DNA of 59,281 bases from a bacterium (GCA_021817905.1 JAKAFM010000004.1:1-59281); one strand, 5' to 3'. Positions 1 through 8,621 are shown, numbered from the stretch's first letter. Made by a program: numbers and translations. Notes: generated by a model from the letters alone, not told the origin.

Positions 1-888
1 ACTACCGATTACAATAACGCAAATAAGTCCAATGAGGGCCAGTAACCAATAGAGTATTTGTGAAGTGATTGAGGGCTCGGGGAGCCTACCCATGTGAAGC
101 CATCTTAGGGCATGAAAATTACGACTTATAAATATTGCCCATATTATTGGAAGTATTATTTCATAAACAAAGATAATTATTTGGAGTGGTAGTTGAAAAA
201 AATGAAGTGCGTTAATGATTGCAAAAACCATCATAAGTACTACATTACAGCCCAAGAATAAAAGCACCCGGGAGATTACACCCCAGAAATTTTTGGACAT
301 ATAAAGACGACTGCGATTAAGCGCCATGATTCCGTTTTGTTCTTCGATTAACTGAACATTGATAGCAAATAATGAATAGAGACTAATAACTACTCCGGGG
401 ATGATTAACAAGACGCTACCACCGATGGTAGTAAAGGTGGCAAGTAAAATTACGAATACTAATGACCAAATTTTCCCAAATGACCTCATATAAATTTGGA
501 ATACGGTGATTTTTTCGTCGAGATGGTTGACAGCATAAAGCATAGCAATCTGCGACCAGAGAAAAATAAGCATGACCAGACCAATGATGACAATTCCCGG
601 GATAAATAAAGCAGGGTAGTTAGGAGTAGGACCGATAAAACTAAGACTTAAGGCCATTTCAAAAAGTATAAAAATGACAATTCCTAATACTATAAGTCCG
701 ATAAAAGGAACGATGATAACACCTAAAAGTCTAAAAAAATTGTCGATAAACAAATAGACTGTTTCCGACATCAGTTCCAGAAAATTTGGATATCTTTGTT
801 CGACTATTTCTGGCGAGGTTTCGTCAACCGAATGAGAAAATACGATTGAGGGAGAGACGGGCAAATCATGTGGCTTCTGATCGGGCAC
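1..888 (-). CDS. Multi-pass membrane protein, GPDPase-membrane-domain-like (C-terminus off the window)
   Basis: An uninterrupted frame runs off the left edge, so the C-terminus is missing. I place the start at a GTG (888-886), the first usable start after an in-frame TAA near 916. After about 40 soluble residues come roughly six hydrophobic segments. The stretch N-G-I-M-A-L-N-R-S-R-L-Y-M-S-K-N-F-W resembles the 'ALxRSxxLtkgnFW' signature of the glycerophosphoryl diester phosphodiesterase membrane-domain/DUF975-like families, which are integral membrane proteins of unknown mechanism. It lies 24 bp downstream of the exonuclease gene on the same strand and is probably co-transcribed with it. The family call is tentative; the coding frame and membrane topology are clear. 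Confidence 0.7.
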   Translation of the reverse strand, partial: MPDQKPHDLPVSPSIVFSHSVDETSPEIVEQRYPNFLELMSETVYLFIDNFFRLLGVIIVPFIGLIVLGIVIFILFEMALSLSFIGPTPNYPALFIPGIVIIGLVMLIFLWSQIAMLYAVNHLDEKITVFQIYMRSFGKIWSLVFVILLATFTTIGGSVLLIIPGVVISLYSLFAINVQLIEEQNGIMALNRSRLYMSKNFWGVISRVLLFLGCNVVLMMVFAIINALHFFQLPLQIIIFVYEIILPIIWAIFISRNFHALRWLHMGRLPEPSITSQILYWLLALIGLICVIVIGS

Positions 889-912
889 ATATAAGTATAC
901 CTGAAAGTCGAA

Positions 913-1527
913 TTAAAATAATCCCATTTGTTCCTGTGACAGATTAATTTCGGGATAAGAGAAATCAACCTCAATGGTACGAAGCGTGTTCCATTTATCC
1001 ACGAAACTGAGTGACCGGTGAGTTCTGCCAAAATCGTAAACTTCCTTGGTGACTAAGACGTCCATTTCGCAATACGATTTTAGCTTTTGAAGGCTTTCTG
1101 GGGTGTGCTCATGCCAATAGACTACGGCGTTAGTGCCAACATCTGATTTGGTGTGACCAATAGTCTGAGCAGCGACAGCACCAAGGCCAATACGAAAACC
1201 GAGCTTTTGTTTTAGATAATCAAGCATGTCAAAATGAGGGATTTTTCGAAAGTCATAGGGACATAGCGGGGCTAATGCAGGAACGTCAAATTTGAGGGAA
1301 TTGTAGCCAATCACCCGATCGACATTGGTAAAATGAGTCCACATTTTTGGAATCTCGGTATCCCAAAAACTCATCATCTCTCCGGTAACCTCCTTTCCTT
1401 GCTTATCAAGTGTCCGCTTATAGAGGGAAACAATGGAAACGCCAAGAGCCGATGGATCAAAACCATCGATTTCTTCAAATAATTTTTTGGTTTCAATATC
1501 AAAAATAATTTCTGTGGTCATAAACAT
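913..1527 (-). CDS. Predicted 3'-5' exonuclease, DnaQ/RNase H-like (DEDDy type)
   Basis: This 204-residue protein has the three exonuclease motifs of the DnaQ-like superfamily. Exo I is F-D-I-E-T near the N-terminus (the acidic D and E), Exo II is S-L-K-F-D, and Exo III is Y-C-E-M-D, which fits the Y-x3-D form of DEDDy enzymes. It is a stand-alone exonuclease domain with no polymerase attached, similar to PolB-like exonuclease/RNase_H_2 proteins. The expected activity is metal-dependent 3'-5' removal of nucleotides from DNA or RNA; the substrate is not evident. A second in-frame ATG six bases downstream (1521) is an alternative start. Confidence 0.8.
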   Translation of the reverse strand: MFMTTEIIFDIETKKLFEEIDGFDPSALGVSIVSLYKRTLDKQGKEVTGEMMSFWDTEIPKMWTHFTNVDRVIGYNSLKFDVPALAPLCPYDFRKIPHFDMLDYLKQKLGFRIGLGAVAAQTIGHTKSDVGTNAVVYWHEHTPESLQKLKSYCEMDVLVTKEVYDFGRTHRSLSFVDKWNTLRTIEVDFSYPEINLSQEQMGLF

Positions 1528-1539
1528 TACCGGCTTAAG

Positions 1540-1548
1540 TGGTAGAAT
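1540..1548 (+). promoter_or_regulatory. Extended -10 promoter (TGG-TAGAAT) of the DUF3096 gene
   Basis: TG-G-TAGAAT is an extended -10 that ends 10 nt before the ATG at 1559. The mRNA would therefore begin within a few bases of the start codon. No convincing -35 is seen at 17 nt. Confidence 0.5.
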
Positions 1549-1558
1549 AATAGTATAT

Positions 1559-1699
1559 ATGATACTTAATACTATTTCTCCCCTATTGGCTTTAGTTTTT
1601 GGAGTTTTAATATTGATTAACCCAAAATTATTGTCGATTCTGGTTGGACTTTATTTGGTATTTACCGGGTTGGTGGGATTGGGGATACTACATTTTTAA
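1559..1699 (+). CDS. DUF3096 small membrane protein
   Basis: A 46-residue protein made almost entirely of two hydrophobic helices, with the sequence I-N-P-K-L-L-S-I-L-V-G-L-Y-L-V between and within them. This is the pattern of DUF3096 (about 45-60 residues, two transmembrane helices, function unknown). The frame stays open upstream to 1433, but that extension overlaps the opposing exonuclease gene and lacks membrane-protein character, so I start at 1559, just after the -10. Its last 12 bases overlap the end of the convergent gene at 1688. Confidence 0.7.
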   Translation: MILNTISPLLALVFGVLILINPKLLSILVGLYLVFTGLVGLGILHF

Positions 1700-2059
1700 A
1701 CGAGGTTCGCTTGGTTTGGGTCCGCGGCGGAAGCCAGCTTGTGATTCTGGAAACTGTGGAATCGGTTGCTCGGTAGGCTGGTTTTTGATTAGGCCAGTGG
1801 GTATTGTTTGGCCTTGGTAACTTTTGGAAGTTACGGTTTCGGGAGTGGCGTAACTATCTACGACCTCTTCGGTAAACCGTTGAGTTGTCACGGCATTAAC
1901 AGCATCAAGGGTTCGCCGAAGTAACAGTGTAGTAGGATCGGCGGTTATTGCCTCGACACGGTTTTTTTTCATAATTTGTTGAAGTCTGAGTTGTGCTGCC
2001 TTGGCGGATTCCCGCTCTTGCCTTTCTTTGTCTCTTCGTCGCTTCTGTTCCGCTGTCAT
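1688..2059 (-). CDS. Hypothetical protein with basic coiled-coil N-terminus
   Basis: A 123-residue protein that I do not recognise. The first 35 residues are strongly charged and heptad-like (K-R-R-R-D-K-E-R-Q-E-R-E), predicting a helix or coiled coil. The remainder is Thr/Pro/Gln-rich and likely disordered, ending in a basic Pro-rich tail. There is no signal peptide or membrane segment, so it is probably cytoplasmic. It is convergent with the DUF3096 gene and downstream of the MutY-like gene on the same strand, with a 69-bp gap. Confidence 0.55.
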   Translation of the reverse strand: MTAEQKRRRDKERQERESAKAAQLRLQQIMKKNRVEAITADPTTLLLRRTLDAVNAVTTQRFTEEVVDSYATPETVTSKSYQGQTIPTGLIKNQPTEQPIPQFPESQAGFRRGPKPSEPRLKM

Positions 2060-2128
2060 TTGAAGTGAGTATAATTTTTCCTTTTAGCTAAATAAATATA
2101 TTGAAATAAAGATAAATATAAGTCAAAA

Positions 2129-2947
2129 TTAGAGTTGCACCATATTATTGTCGATTGTTATCAATCCTTCTTTCTCAAGCTTGGACAAGGCAGCAGTGAT
2201 ATTTTTTTTGGGCCATTTTGGTATATTTTTTATAAGCTCAGAAATAGGGATAATTTTCTTAGCCGTTAGTATTTTTATAATTTGACTGCGGAGTTGTCGA
2301 TTAGATCCTGCAAAAGTGCCTTGTTTAGCGTAATGTTTACTGCGGCGAGCACTGTTACCAATTGTCTTTTTAAGCATCACTCCGTAATCAGTAAGAGCAT
2401 AATACCATTGTCGGATATTGGTCTGATCAAGCGTCTGGATAATGAGGGGCTCGAGCTGTTTATCTGAAACGTTGGTACTATCGGTAAAAAAATAATGAAT
2501 GAAAACAGTCCGAATATTGGTTTCAATAAAAACTACTGGCTGATTGAAAGCATAAGCCAGTATGGCGCCAGCGGTAGCCTGGCCAATACCCGGAAGACTC
2601 ATTAGCTTTTGAAAGTCAGCAGGTAAGCTGTCCTCATAGGTATCAACGACAATTTTAGCGAGGCGAAGCAAATTAAGTGCCCGACGATTATAGCCTAGAC
2701 CCTGCCAAAGTGACAAAATTTGGCTATTTGATGCGCGGGAAAGAACGCTAAAGGTAGGAAAAACGTTGAGAAAATGATTAAATTTTTCAACCACACGAAT
2801 AGTTTGGGTCTGTTGGAGCATTACTTCGGATACAGTTATGGCATATGGGTCGGGGTGATAGCGCCAAGGAAATGAGCGACCATTGTCTTTAAAATAGTCG
2901 TAGATAGTTTGTTGAAAACGGTAGACTTCCGAGGGTGAAAGTTTCAC
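2129..2947 (-). CDS. MutY-like HhH-GPD DNA glycosylase without iron-sulfur cluster
   Basis: A 272-residue protein starting at GTG. It has the MutY N-terminal signature E-V-M-L-Q-Q-T-Q (catalytic-type Glu41) and a helix-hairpin-helix L-P-G-I-G-Q-A-T-A-G-A near 118-128. In MutY the following catalytic Asp lies in a D-G-N-V-x-R-V context; here position 142 is Glu (I-E-T-N-I-R-T-V). The four Cys that bind [4Fe-4S] in MutY/Nth are absent, and the equivalent region (about 190-215) is Lys/Arg-rich. The usual NUDIX-like 8-oxoG recognition domain is replaced by a short winged-helix-like tail. The expected role is base excision repair of a mispaired base; adenine opposite 8-oxoG is possible, but the changed active site makes the substrate uncertain. 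Confidence 0.8.
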   Translation of the reverse strand: MKLSPSEVYRFQQTIYDYFKDNGRSFPWRYHPDPYAITVSEVMLQQTQTIRVVEKFNHFLNVFPTFSVLSRASNSQILSLWQGLGYNRRALNLLRLAKIVVDTYEDSLPADFQKLMSLPGIGQATAGAILAYAFNQPVVFIETNIRTVFIHYFFTDSTNVSDKQLEPLIIQTLDQTNIRQWYYALTDYGVMLKKTIGNSARRSKHYAKQGTFAGSNRQLRSQIIKILTAKKIIPISELIKNIPKWPKKNITAALSKLEKEGLITIDNNMVQL

Positions 2948-2948
2948 T

Positions 2949-3479
2949 TTACCAAGATTTTAGCTGTTGGGAAACTACAAAGGCAAAGGCCTGGTTCAAA
3001 TCATTTCCGGTTGATGATCCAGCAATGGTAAGTAATTGGTTGTTTTTGATGATAAGTTCTTGCATAACAAAAATTTTGGTTTTTTTGCTGTAGTAATAGC
3101 CGTCAAGACTCCGAGTAAAGAAATTATCTTGGGTTGAGGTTGTGTCGCTGGTAAAAACTAAACTTGGCAAGACCGATCGAGCCCCTTTAATGAGGTTATC
3201 AGTGTAATTTTTTGGATCGGGAATGGTTATCTCATTTTTTAACACAATAATTGTTGGTTGAAATCCGGTAGTACCAATTTTAACCATTTTATATATTTGT
3301 GGAGTGACTGGAGTAACTGATTCCCAACCTTTCACATTCGTTGTTTCGGAAACAGTGGTGGGGGTAACAGGTTGAACGAGACGTTGCAAATTAGTGCGAT
3401 TACTTTTATACCACACAAAACCAGCAACCAATAAAATGGCCAAGATAATGATTAGACTGAATATTTTTGAAGGTTTCAT
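2949..3479 (-). CDS. Hypothetical membrane-anchored extracytoplasmic protein
   Basis: A 176-residue protein with an N-terminal hydrophobic segment (about residues 7-23, ending F-V-W-Y-K) that looks like an uncleaved anchor. A Thr/Val/Pro-rich linker and a small soluble domain of about 120 residues follow. I recognise no family. It starts two bases after the sortase gene and ends one base before the MutY-like gene, so the three are probably one transcript. Close linkage to the sortase suggests a cell-envelope role, but no sortase sorting signal is visible. Confidence 0.6.
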   Translation of the reverse strand: MKPSKIFSLIIILAILLVAGFVWYKSNRTNLQRLVQPVTPTTVSETTNVKGWESVTPVTPQIYKMVKIGTTGFQPTIIVLKNEITIPDPKNYTDNLIKGARSVLPSLVFTSDTTSTQDNFFTRSLDGYYYSKKTKIFVMQELIIKNNQLLTIAGSSTGNDLNQAFAFVVSQQLKSW

Positions 3480-3481
3480 GG

Positions 3482-4549
3482 TTATTTGAGCGCTGCTGCT
3501 TTTATAACTACTCGAAGATTTATGTCGTGTGGATCACAGCTGACCAATAGCATGGTATTGGTGGTTATTTTAGTAAATAATTGCTGATACTGAGCACTGA
3601 CCCGACTTACTTCGACGACCTGATAAGTAGTGGAATGACCATAGGCTGAACGAATAAATTTGTCGCCAATATGAAGTTGATTTAGATGACCGAAAACTGT
3701 TGGGGAATTATGGCCGTATATAAAATAACCATTATTAACTTGGGCTTCGAGGGCTTCCTGATCGCCAATGAGCCAATTATCACCGACAGTGGAGGCTTGA
3801 TATAGAGGAGCCGTAAAATTGATTTGGGGGATGGAAAGAAATATACCTTGGAGCCGATCATTGTCCGATGGTAATTTTGGCCCTTCGGCCACGGGGGCAG
3901 CAGTAAACGGAAGTTGGGTTGAATCGCCAAGAATTTCACCATAACTTCCTTTTATACCGTCAATAATCGGATTATAGTTGGTAGTAGTACCAAGAACTTG
4001 GGCAACACCACCGACTGCTGGCGCCGGAGTGGGCGCTGCTGGCGCGGCATTATTACTAGAGTTATTACTGGAATTATTGTTGTTATCGTTACTATTATTG
4101 TTGTTATTATTATTGTCGGAACTACCAGGAGTGGGAGTGGAGGTAGGATTAGGAGATGGCGACTGAGTGGGGATTTCGGTGGGGGATGGAATTACTGTTA
4201 CGGTTGGAATAGGAGTCTGGGTTGGAGATGGGGGTACTTCAGTTGGTGAGACGCAAGGGGTAAGTGTTGGTGATGGAGTTTTGGTGGGTTTGATGGTACA
4301 AATCGGAGTAGGAGTGTTTTTGCAGGAAGTGGGAGTGGGTCGTGGAGTCGAGGTGTTTACTGGCGTTGGAGTATTTTGGCAAAAAGTGGGGGTCGGATGG
4401 TGTTCTTCGTTGGTGGGGGTAGGTGAGGTTTGGCAGCTAGTTGGGGTCGGATGGTGGAGGTTGTCGTCGGCGTTCAGTGGTGTAGTAAGTAAAAAGAAGG
4501 GGATAAAAAATAGAAGCGTAAATACTAAGAATTTATACTTTGGAACCAT
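3482..4549 (-). CDS. Sortase-family transpeptidase with long low-complexity linker
   Basis: A 355-residue protein with an N-terminal signal/anchor helix (about 6-24). It is followed by about 140 residues of Pro/Thr/Ser repeats (P-T-P-T units) and an Asn-rich run. The C-terminal 130 residues form the sortase domain. The catalytic His is in Y-G-H-N near residue 278; the Cys is in L-V-S-C-D-P near 337, followed by the Arg in I-N-L-R. Sortases cleave a C-terminal sorting motif and join the protein to the cell wall or to another subunit. No LPxTG-type substrate is encoded in this window. The linker probably spans the envelope. Confidence 0.85.
   Translation of the reverse strand: MVPKYKFLVFTLLFFIPFFLLTTPLNADDNLHHPTPTSCQTSPTPTNEEHHPTPTFCQNTPTPVNTSTPRPTPTSCKNTPTPICTIKPTKTPSPTLTPCVSPTEVPPSPTQTPIPTVTVIPSPTEIPTQSPSPNPTSTPTPGSSDNNNNNNNSNDNNNNSSNNSSNNAAPAAPTPAPAVGGVAQVLGTTTNYNPIIDGIKGSYGEILGDSTQLPFTAAPVAEGPKLPSDNDRLQGIFLSIPQINFTAPLYQASTVGDNWLIGDQEALEAQVNNGYFIYGHNSPTVFGHLNQLHIGDKFIRSAYGHSTTYQVVEVSRVSAQYQQLFTKITTNTMLLVSCDPHDINLRVVIKAAALK
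4048..4119. repeat. Trinucleotide (AAY)n tract coding the Asn-rich linker of the sortase
   Basis: On the minus strand this stretch is almost purely AAT/AAC codons with a few AGT/GAT, giving the N/S/D-rich segment. It is a microsatellite-like tract that could vary in length by slippage in steps of three without breaking the frame. Confidence 0.7.
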
Positions 4550-4614
4550 TCTTTATTAAAAGGGTATATATTCGATTGTAGCATGTGGCACTCATATAAG
4601 TAATATATGAGGTA

Positions 4615-4929
4615 CTATTTATTTTCTTGTTTTTTCTTGTCGATTCGATCAACTCCAATGATTTTGACTAGGATATAGATGATTAAAGCAATAACAATAA
4701 AGTCAATAAGATTACTTATGAAGTCACCCCACATAAACTTTGAAGAACCTACCAAAAGATAAGCTTCTTTCAGATTGCGGGTTGACCCTAAAATAAGGCC
4801 AATAAACGGAGTGACTAAGTCAGTAACCAAGGCAGTAACAACTTTAGTAACCGAGCCGCCGATAATAAAACCAATCGTAAGACCAATGACTCCCTGTTCG
4901 CGGACAAAATCAATGAATCCTTTAAGCAT
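4615..4929 (-). CDS. mscL: Large-conductance mechanosensitive channel MscL
   Basis: A 104-residue protein when started at the ATG at 4929 (M-L-K-G-F-I-D-F); a longer frame to 5001 exists but is not needed. It shows the MscL N-terminal amphipathic helix followed by TM1, with G-x-I-x-G-x-x-x-x-K-V-V-T-A-L-V then D-L-V-T-P-F-I-G-L. TM2 (about 68-90) and a short basic C-terminal helix follow. MscL forms a pentameric pore that opens under membrane tension and releases solutes during osmotic downshock. Its length is slightly short of the usual 120-140 residues. It is divergent from the gene at 4994, with a 64-bp gap. Confidence 0.92.
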   Translation of the reverse strand: MLKGFIDFVREQGVIGLTIGFIIGGSVTKVVTALVTDLVTPFIGLILGSTRNLKEAYLLVGSSKFMWGDFISNLIDFIVIALIIYILVKIIGVDRIDKKKQENK

Positions 4930-4993
4930 ACCTAATATATTGTACAATACGTATGTGTTGTCTGAAATAAACAAGATTGAGAATACCCGAAGA

Positions 4994-6070
4994 ATGCCCA
5001 AAATTGCTTTATTGGTGTTAACAGCACTACTTCTTATTGGGTATTGGTTTGTCAGAGGGGGAAGTTTTCGGTTGTATGCCAGTATGTTTTTTGGCCTTTA
5101 TTTTATAACCAATACCGTATGGCTATCGATTATTTTAGTGAGTCTGATTCAAAATGTTGCTTTTTTACCTTTGCGTATTATTGGAGAAAAATTGTTGCCA
5201 AATTTTAAAGAATTTGAAACAGAACTTGAACAAACAAAAAATGATGATCAATCGCTTTTGGTAACCAAGAAGATACGGGAGGGTGATACTTCACTATTGG
5301 TTTATATACTTAATTTTGTATTGGTAGCAATTGCTTTTATTTCAGCTGGGCGGGTATTTTTACTAGATTTTTATTATGAGAAAATAAGCACGGTCTATCT
5401 TTATCCGTTTATCCCCTACCCTCAATATCCATTACAAGGCACTATTTTTCATTTTCCGTTTTTAAAAATTACAAAAACAATGGCCCTACCTTGGCAAACC
5501 ATTATTATGATATGGGTGGGGCTGGTAGTTGTTTTGGTTTTAGTGAGGTTTGCTTGGCGATTAGTCCGATGGATTCTTAATAGAAATCAACAAATATTAC
5601 GAATGAGGATTGCCTATAATAAAGTTTTGATGATGGGCGGTGGAATTTCGCTAACATTGTTTATTGTATCGACCTTATTTTTGCGCAATATTCCGATCGG
5701 ATTTCAATTTATGTGGTTATCGGCAGATTTAACCAGGCAAAATACAACTTTTAACGTTGTAACCGCGGTGGCAACTTTTTTTGCTACTGTTTATATTGGT
5801 TATTCCCATAATCGAGAGGGAGCCAAACGGGCGTTAGAACGGGGGTTGGGTCAGGAAGCTGTTAATAACGTTTTGCGAGCCAGTATGAAGGTAACGTTAA
5901 GAAATGCCTTATTTCTTGCTATATTTGCTTATTGGCTGACCCATCATATGCCCAGTTCACATGACTTATCAGTGCTAGCGTTTGAATCAATTTATATTCT
6001 AGCACCCTACACAATTGATGCTTTTATTATGAAGAAGATGGTACCCAAAAAAGCGCCTGTTGCTATCTAA
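4994..6070 (+). CDS. Multi-pass integral membrane protein, unknown function
   Basis: A 358-residue protein with about eight hydrophobic segments and a charged cytoplasmic-looking stretch around 80-110. The ATG at 4994 (M-P-K-I-A-L-L-V) begins directly with the first transmembrane helix. The open frame extends upstream to 4775, but that part is antisense to mscL and hydrophilic, so I exclude it. I recognise no family. It is followed closely by the lysozyme-like gene on the same strand and may form a pair with it. Confidence 0.65.
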   Translation: MPKIALLVLTALLLIGYWFVRGGSFRLYASMFFGLYFITNTVWLSIILVSLIQNVAFLPLRIIGEKLLPNFKEFETELEQTKNDDQSLLVTKKIREGDTSLLVYILNFVLVAIAFISAGRVFLLDFYYEKISTVYLYPFIPYPQYPLQGTIFHFPFLKITKTMALPWQTIIMIWVGLVVVLVLVRFAWRLVRWILNRNQQILRMRIAYNKVLMMGGGISLTLFIVSTLFLRNIPIGFQFMWLSADLTRQNTTFNVVTAVATFFATVYIGYSHNREGAKRALERGLGQEAVNNVLRASMKVTLRNALFLAIFAYWLTHHMPSSHDLSVLAFESIYILAPYTIDAFIMKKMVPKKAPVAI

Positions 6071-6124
6071 GTGCAAATTGGTAATAGTTTTGTTATTATC
6101 TTCCCTGTTATTGATTACCTTATC

Positions 6125-6841
6125 ATGAACAGAAAAGAAGCAATACGGACTATTGCAGGCTTGGCAATGGGTGGTATGTTGGTTAGGCCACGCCAAGTGA
6201 TGGCGGAAATTAGCGAACAGGTTGAGTTGCAGTTTTTTCTTAATTCGATCCGCCCTGAATATAATAATTGGCGAAATGTAGTAACAAAAAATGATATATT
6301 TGGCGGATTTAAAATTATTCCCCGAGATTTGCAGCTTGCTAGTTTTGACATGTATTACCCGATGTATAAGGCGGGTGAAGAAAAATATAAGATTGATTGG
6401 AAGTGGGCATTTATTTTTCATGCTTTTGAAACTGGATTTTCGACCGCTCCTAACCCTAGAGCGTCTGGGTTTTTCGGACCATTACAAACATCTTTCAATC
6501 AGCAAGAAATTGATAATGCCATAAATGGCTGGACTATGTTGAGAAAATTACCACAAAGATATACTTTGGAAAATGTGGGGTTTTATGATTGCGATGGAAT
6601 TATGGATGGAATGGGTAGAATGCGAAGTTATGTTGACGAAATGAGGGTTCGCGAACCGAACTCGCCTCAGTTTGAAATTGAAAAACTGGCACTCCGGTGG
6701 TATTGTGGGGATGATTATACAAAAACTTCATTTGCGGAACAAAGACTGGAACTGGTGCACAGAATGAACAGGATATTGCAAGCCGATACTATGGGCAAAA
6801 CATTGGTCGATGGCATTAACCAACCAAGTCAAATGCCTTGA
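6125..6841 (+). CDS. Secreted lysozyme-like (lytic transglycosylase-type) protein
   Basis: A 238-residue protein from the ATG at 6125. Its N-terminus (N-R-K-E-A-I-R-T-I-A-G-L-A-M-G-G) is a signal peptide with a weak Tat flavour (R-K instead of R-R). An upstream in-frame GTG at 6071 would add 18 residues ahead of the signal. The middle region has Y-K-A-G-E-E-K-Y-K-I-D-W followed by H-A-F-E-T-G-F. This matches the 'precursor helix, then catalytic Glu' arrangement of SLT/MltB-type lytic transglycosylases, with a Gly-rich segment after it. The expected function is cleavage of peptidoglycan glycan strands outside the membrane. The family call rests on motif resemblance only. Its 3' end overlaps the convergent ABC gene by 26 bp. 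Confidence 0.55.
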   Translation: MNRKEAIRTIAGLAMGGMLVRPRQVMAEISEQVELQFFLNSIRPEYNNWRNVVTKNDIFGGFKIIPRDLQLASFDMYYPMYKAGEEKYKIDWKWAFIFHAFETGFSTAPNPRASGFFGPLQTSFNQQEIDNAINGWTMLRKLPQRYTLENVGFYDCDGIMDGMGRMRSYVDEMRVREPNSPQFEIEKLALRWYCGDDYTKTSFAEQRLELVHRMNRILQADTMGKTLVDGINQPSQMP

Positions 6842-8621
6842 GTTCTTCTTTAATATCTGAGGCAGGCATCGCCAATGCTCGTTGTTGCAGAGCTATAAGC
6901 TGGGCATATAAACCGTTCTTTTCATGTATCAACTGCGACGGAGGGCCAAATTGAGTAATATGACCTTTTTCGATGGCCAGAATTAAGTCGGCGGTAGCGA
7001 TAGTAGAAAGTCGATGAGCGATAACAATTGAAGTTTTATGATTCATTAATTTATCAAGCCCTTTCTGAACAAGAAGTTCGGCGTGACTGTCAAGGGCTGA
7101 GGTAGCTTCATCAAGAACAACAATTGGGGCGTTTTTAAGAATGGCTCTAGCAATGGCAATACGTTGTTTTTGGCCCCCAGAAAGTTTGACTCCCCGCTCA
7201 CCAACATGACTTTGATAACCATCGGGTAATTTGATAATGAAATTATGAGCGTTGGCGGCTTTGGCGGCGGCAATAATTTCTTTTTTGGTAGCCGATGGAT
7301 GGCCATATCGAATATTTTCTTCAATAGTTCCCGAAAAGAGTAATGATTCCTGAAAAACAACGGCAATATTTTCACGAAGGCTTGCCTGGGTAACCTGGTT
7401 AATTGAATGACCAAAGAGTTTGATAGTACCTGATTGAGGTTGATAATAACGCAATAACAGATTAACAACAGTTGATTTTCCTTGGCCACTTTCGGCAACG
7501 AGTGCTAATTTCTGACCCTGATGAAGATTAAAAGAAATATTTTTAAGAACCTTTTTACCTTTGTCGTAACCAAAATTTACCTTATTAAATGATATGGCGG
7601 GAACATTATTGTTTGTGGTAGTCAACAGATGGGCATCGGGACTATCGGTAATTTCGGAGTCGACTGATAGAACCTGAAAAAAATCTGCCGAGCCGGCCGA
7701 AGCTTGCTGAATTTGACCAATAATAAAGGACATAGCAAAAAGCGGAAATCGAGCTTGGGTAACTAATTGGATCAGTAACGTCATTTCTCCGATGGTGTAG
7801 TGGCCAAGAAAGGTGTTGTAGATAACATAGGCGTAAATAGCAAATAGAATAATATTTAGGAGAGAACGACGAACAAAATCAAAAAAGTGCCAACCTCTGG
7901 TTTGATCGACCGTTAACGACTCAATTTGACGACGGGCGGTAAAAAAATGCTTAAGTTCAGAAATTTCGGCAGCAAATGATTTTACAACCCTGATACCGGT
8001 TAAACTTTCAAAAACTCTTCCCTGCGAGGCATCGTTAAGACTATTTTTTTGACCTTCAAATTTTTCCCATTCAGTTGATGATTTTTGGGATATAAGAATA
8101 TAAAGCGGGAAAAGAATAAAGAGTAGAAAACTAATGACAAGTGAATAGTGAGCTAACAAAATTATGGTCACAATGGCCGTTAAGAAAAATGGCAGAAAAT
8201 TATTGAAAGCATTTTGGATAAAATCGGAAATGCTGGTAATGCCTCGATACATTTTGTTAATAATTTTTCCGGTTATTTCGTTGTCAAAGTAACCAATATG
8301 GAGATTAAGTAAATGTTGATAAAAAGTCTGTGACAGGTAGGACTGAAGTCGAATAGCAAGGATATCGCCAATCCATTGGCCAATAGCGGTTAGTAAAGTA
8401 GAAAAAAGATCAACGCCGATAATAATACCCAGGAGGATATAAAAACGGGAAAAAGCAATCTGCTGACCACCTACCTTGGCGACGATTAGATCAACTACTT
8501 GCTTACTTAGTAGAGGACCAACCAAGGTGAGCAGAGAAATGGTAATCACAAAAAATGCCATGAAAAGATACCATTTCCAAAACTTACCGGTAAATTTGAG
8601 AATACGAAAAATGGGTGACAT
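6816..8621 (-). CDS. ABC exporter, fused permease-ATPase (MsbA/BmrA-like), subunit 2
   Basis: A 601-residue half-transporter with six transmembrane helices in residues 1-320 and a nucleotide-binding domain from about 345. The domain has signature L-S-G-G-Q-K-Q-R, Walker B I-V-V-L-D-E-A-T-S and switch His in I-A-H-R-L-S-T. Its Walker A reads A-E-S-G-Q-G-K-S-T, so the first Gly of GxxGxGK[ST] is Ala. It follows a second half-transporter (8637-10364) after 15 bp on the same strand, the usual arrangement for a heterodimeric ABC exporter. These move lipids, peptides or drugs out of the cell at the expense of ATP. The substrate is not evident. Confidence 0.9.
   Translation of the reverse strand: MSPIFRILKFTGKFWKWYLFMAFFVITISLLTLVGPLLSKQVVDLIVAKVGGQQIAFSRFYILLGIIIGVDLFSTLLTAIGQWIGDILAIRLQSYLSQTFYQHLLNLHIGYFDNEITGKIINKMYRGITSISDFIQNAFNNFLPFFLTAIVTIILLAHYSLVISFLLFILFPLYILISQKSSTEWEKFEGQKNSLNDASQGRVFESLTGIRVVKSFAAEISELKHFFTARRQIESLTVDQTRGWHFFDFVRRSLLNIILFAIYAYVIYNTFLGHYTIGEMTLLIQLVTQARFPLFAMSFIIGQIQQASAGSADFFQVLSVDSEITDSPDAHLLTTTNNNVPAISFNKVNFGYDKGKKVLKNISFNLHQGQKLALVAESGQGKSTVVNLLLRYYQPQSGTIKLFGHSINQVTQASLRENIAVVFQESLLFSGTIEENIRYGHPSATKKEIIAAAKAANAHNFIIKLPDGYQSHVGERGVKLSGGQKQRIAIARAILKNAPIVVLDEATSALDSHAELLVQKGLDKLMNHKTSIVIAHRLSTIATADLILAIEKGHITQFGPPSQLIHEKNGLYAQLIALQQRALAMPASDIKEELKAFDLVG

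Noticed and set aside
3978-4559. Plus-strand open frames rich in Leu, Gly and Val opposite the sortase gene.
   Set aside because: They are antisense to the low-complexity P-T and Asn-rich coding sequence; the composition follows from the repeats and the real gene is clear on the other strand.
4775-4993. N-terminal extension of the membrane protein that starts at 4994.
   Set aside because: It is antisense to mscL, hydrophilic and unlike the rest of the protein.
6071-6124. GTG start for the lysozyme-like gene.
   Set aside because: It would place 18 residues ahead of a normal signal peptide; ATG 6125 is directly followed by the signal.
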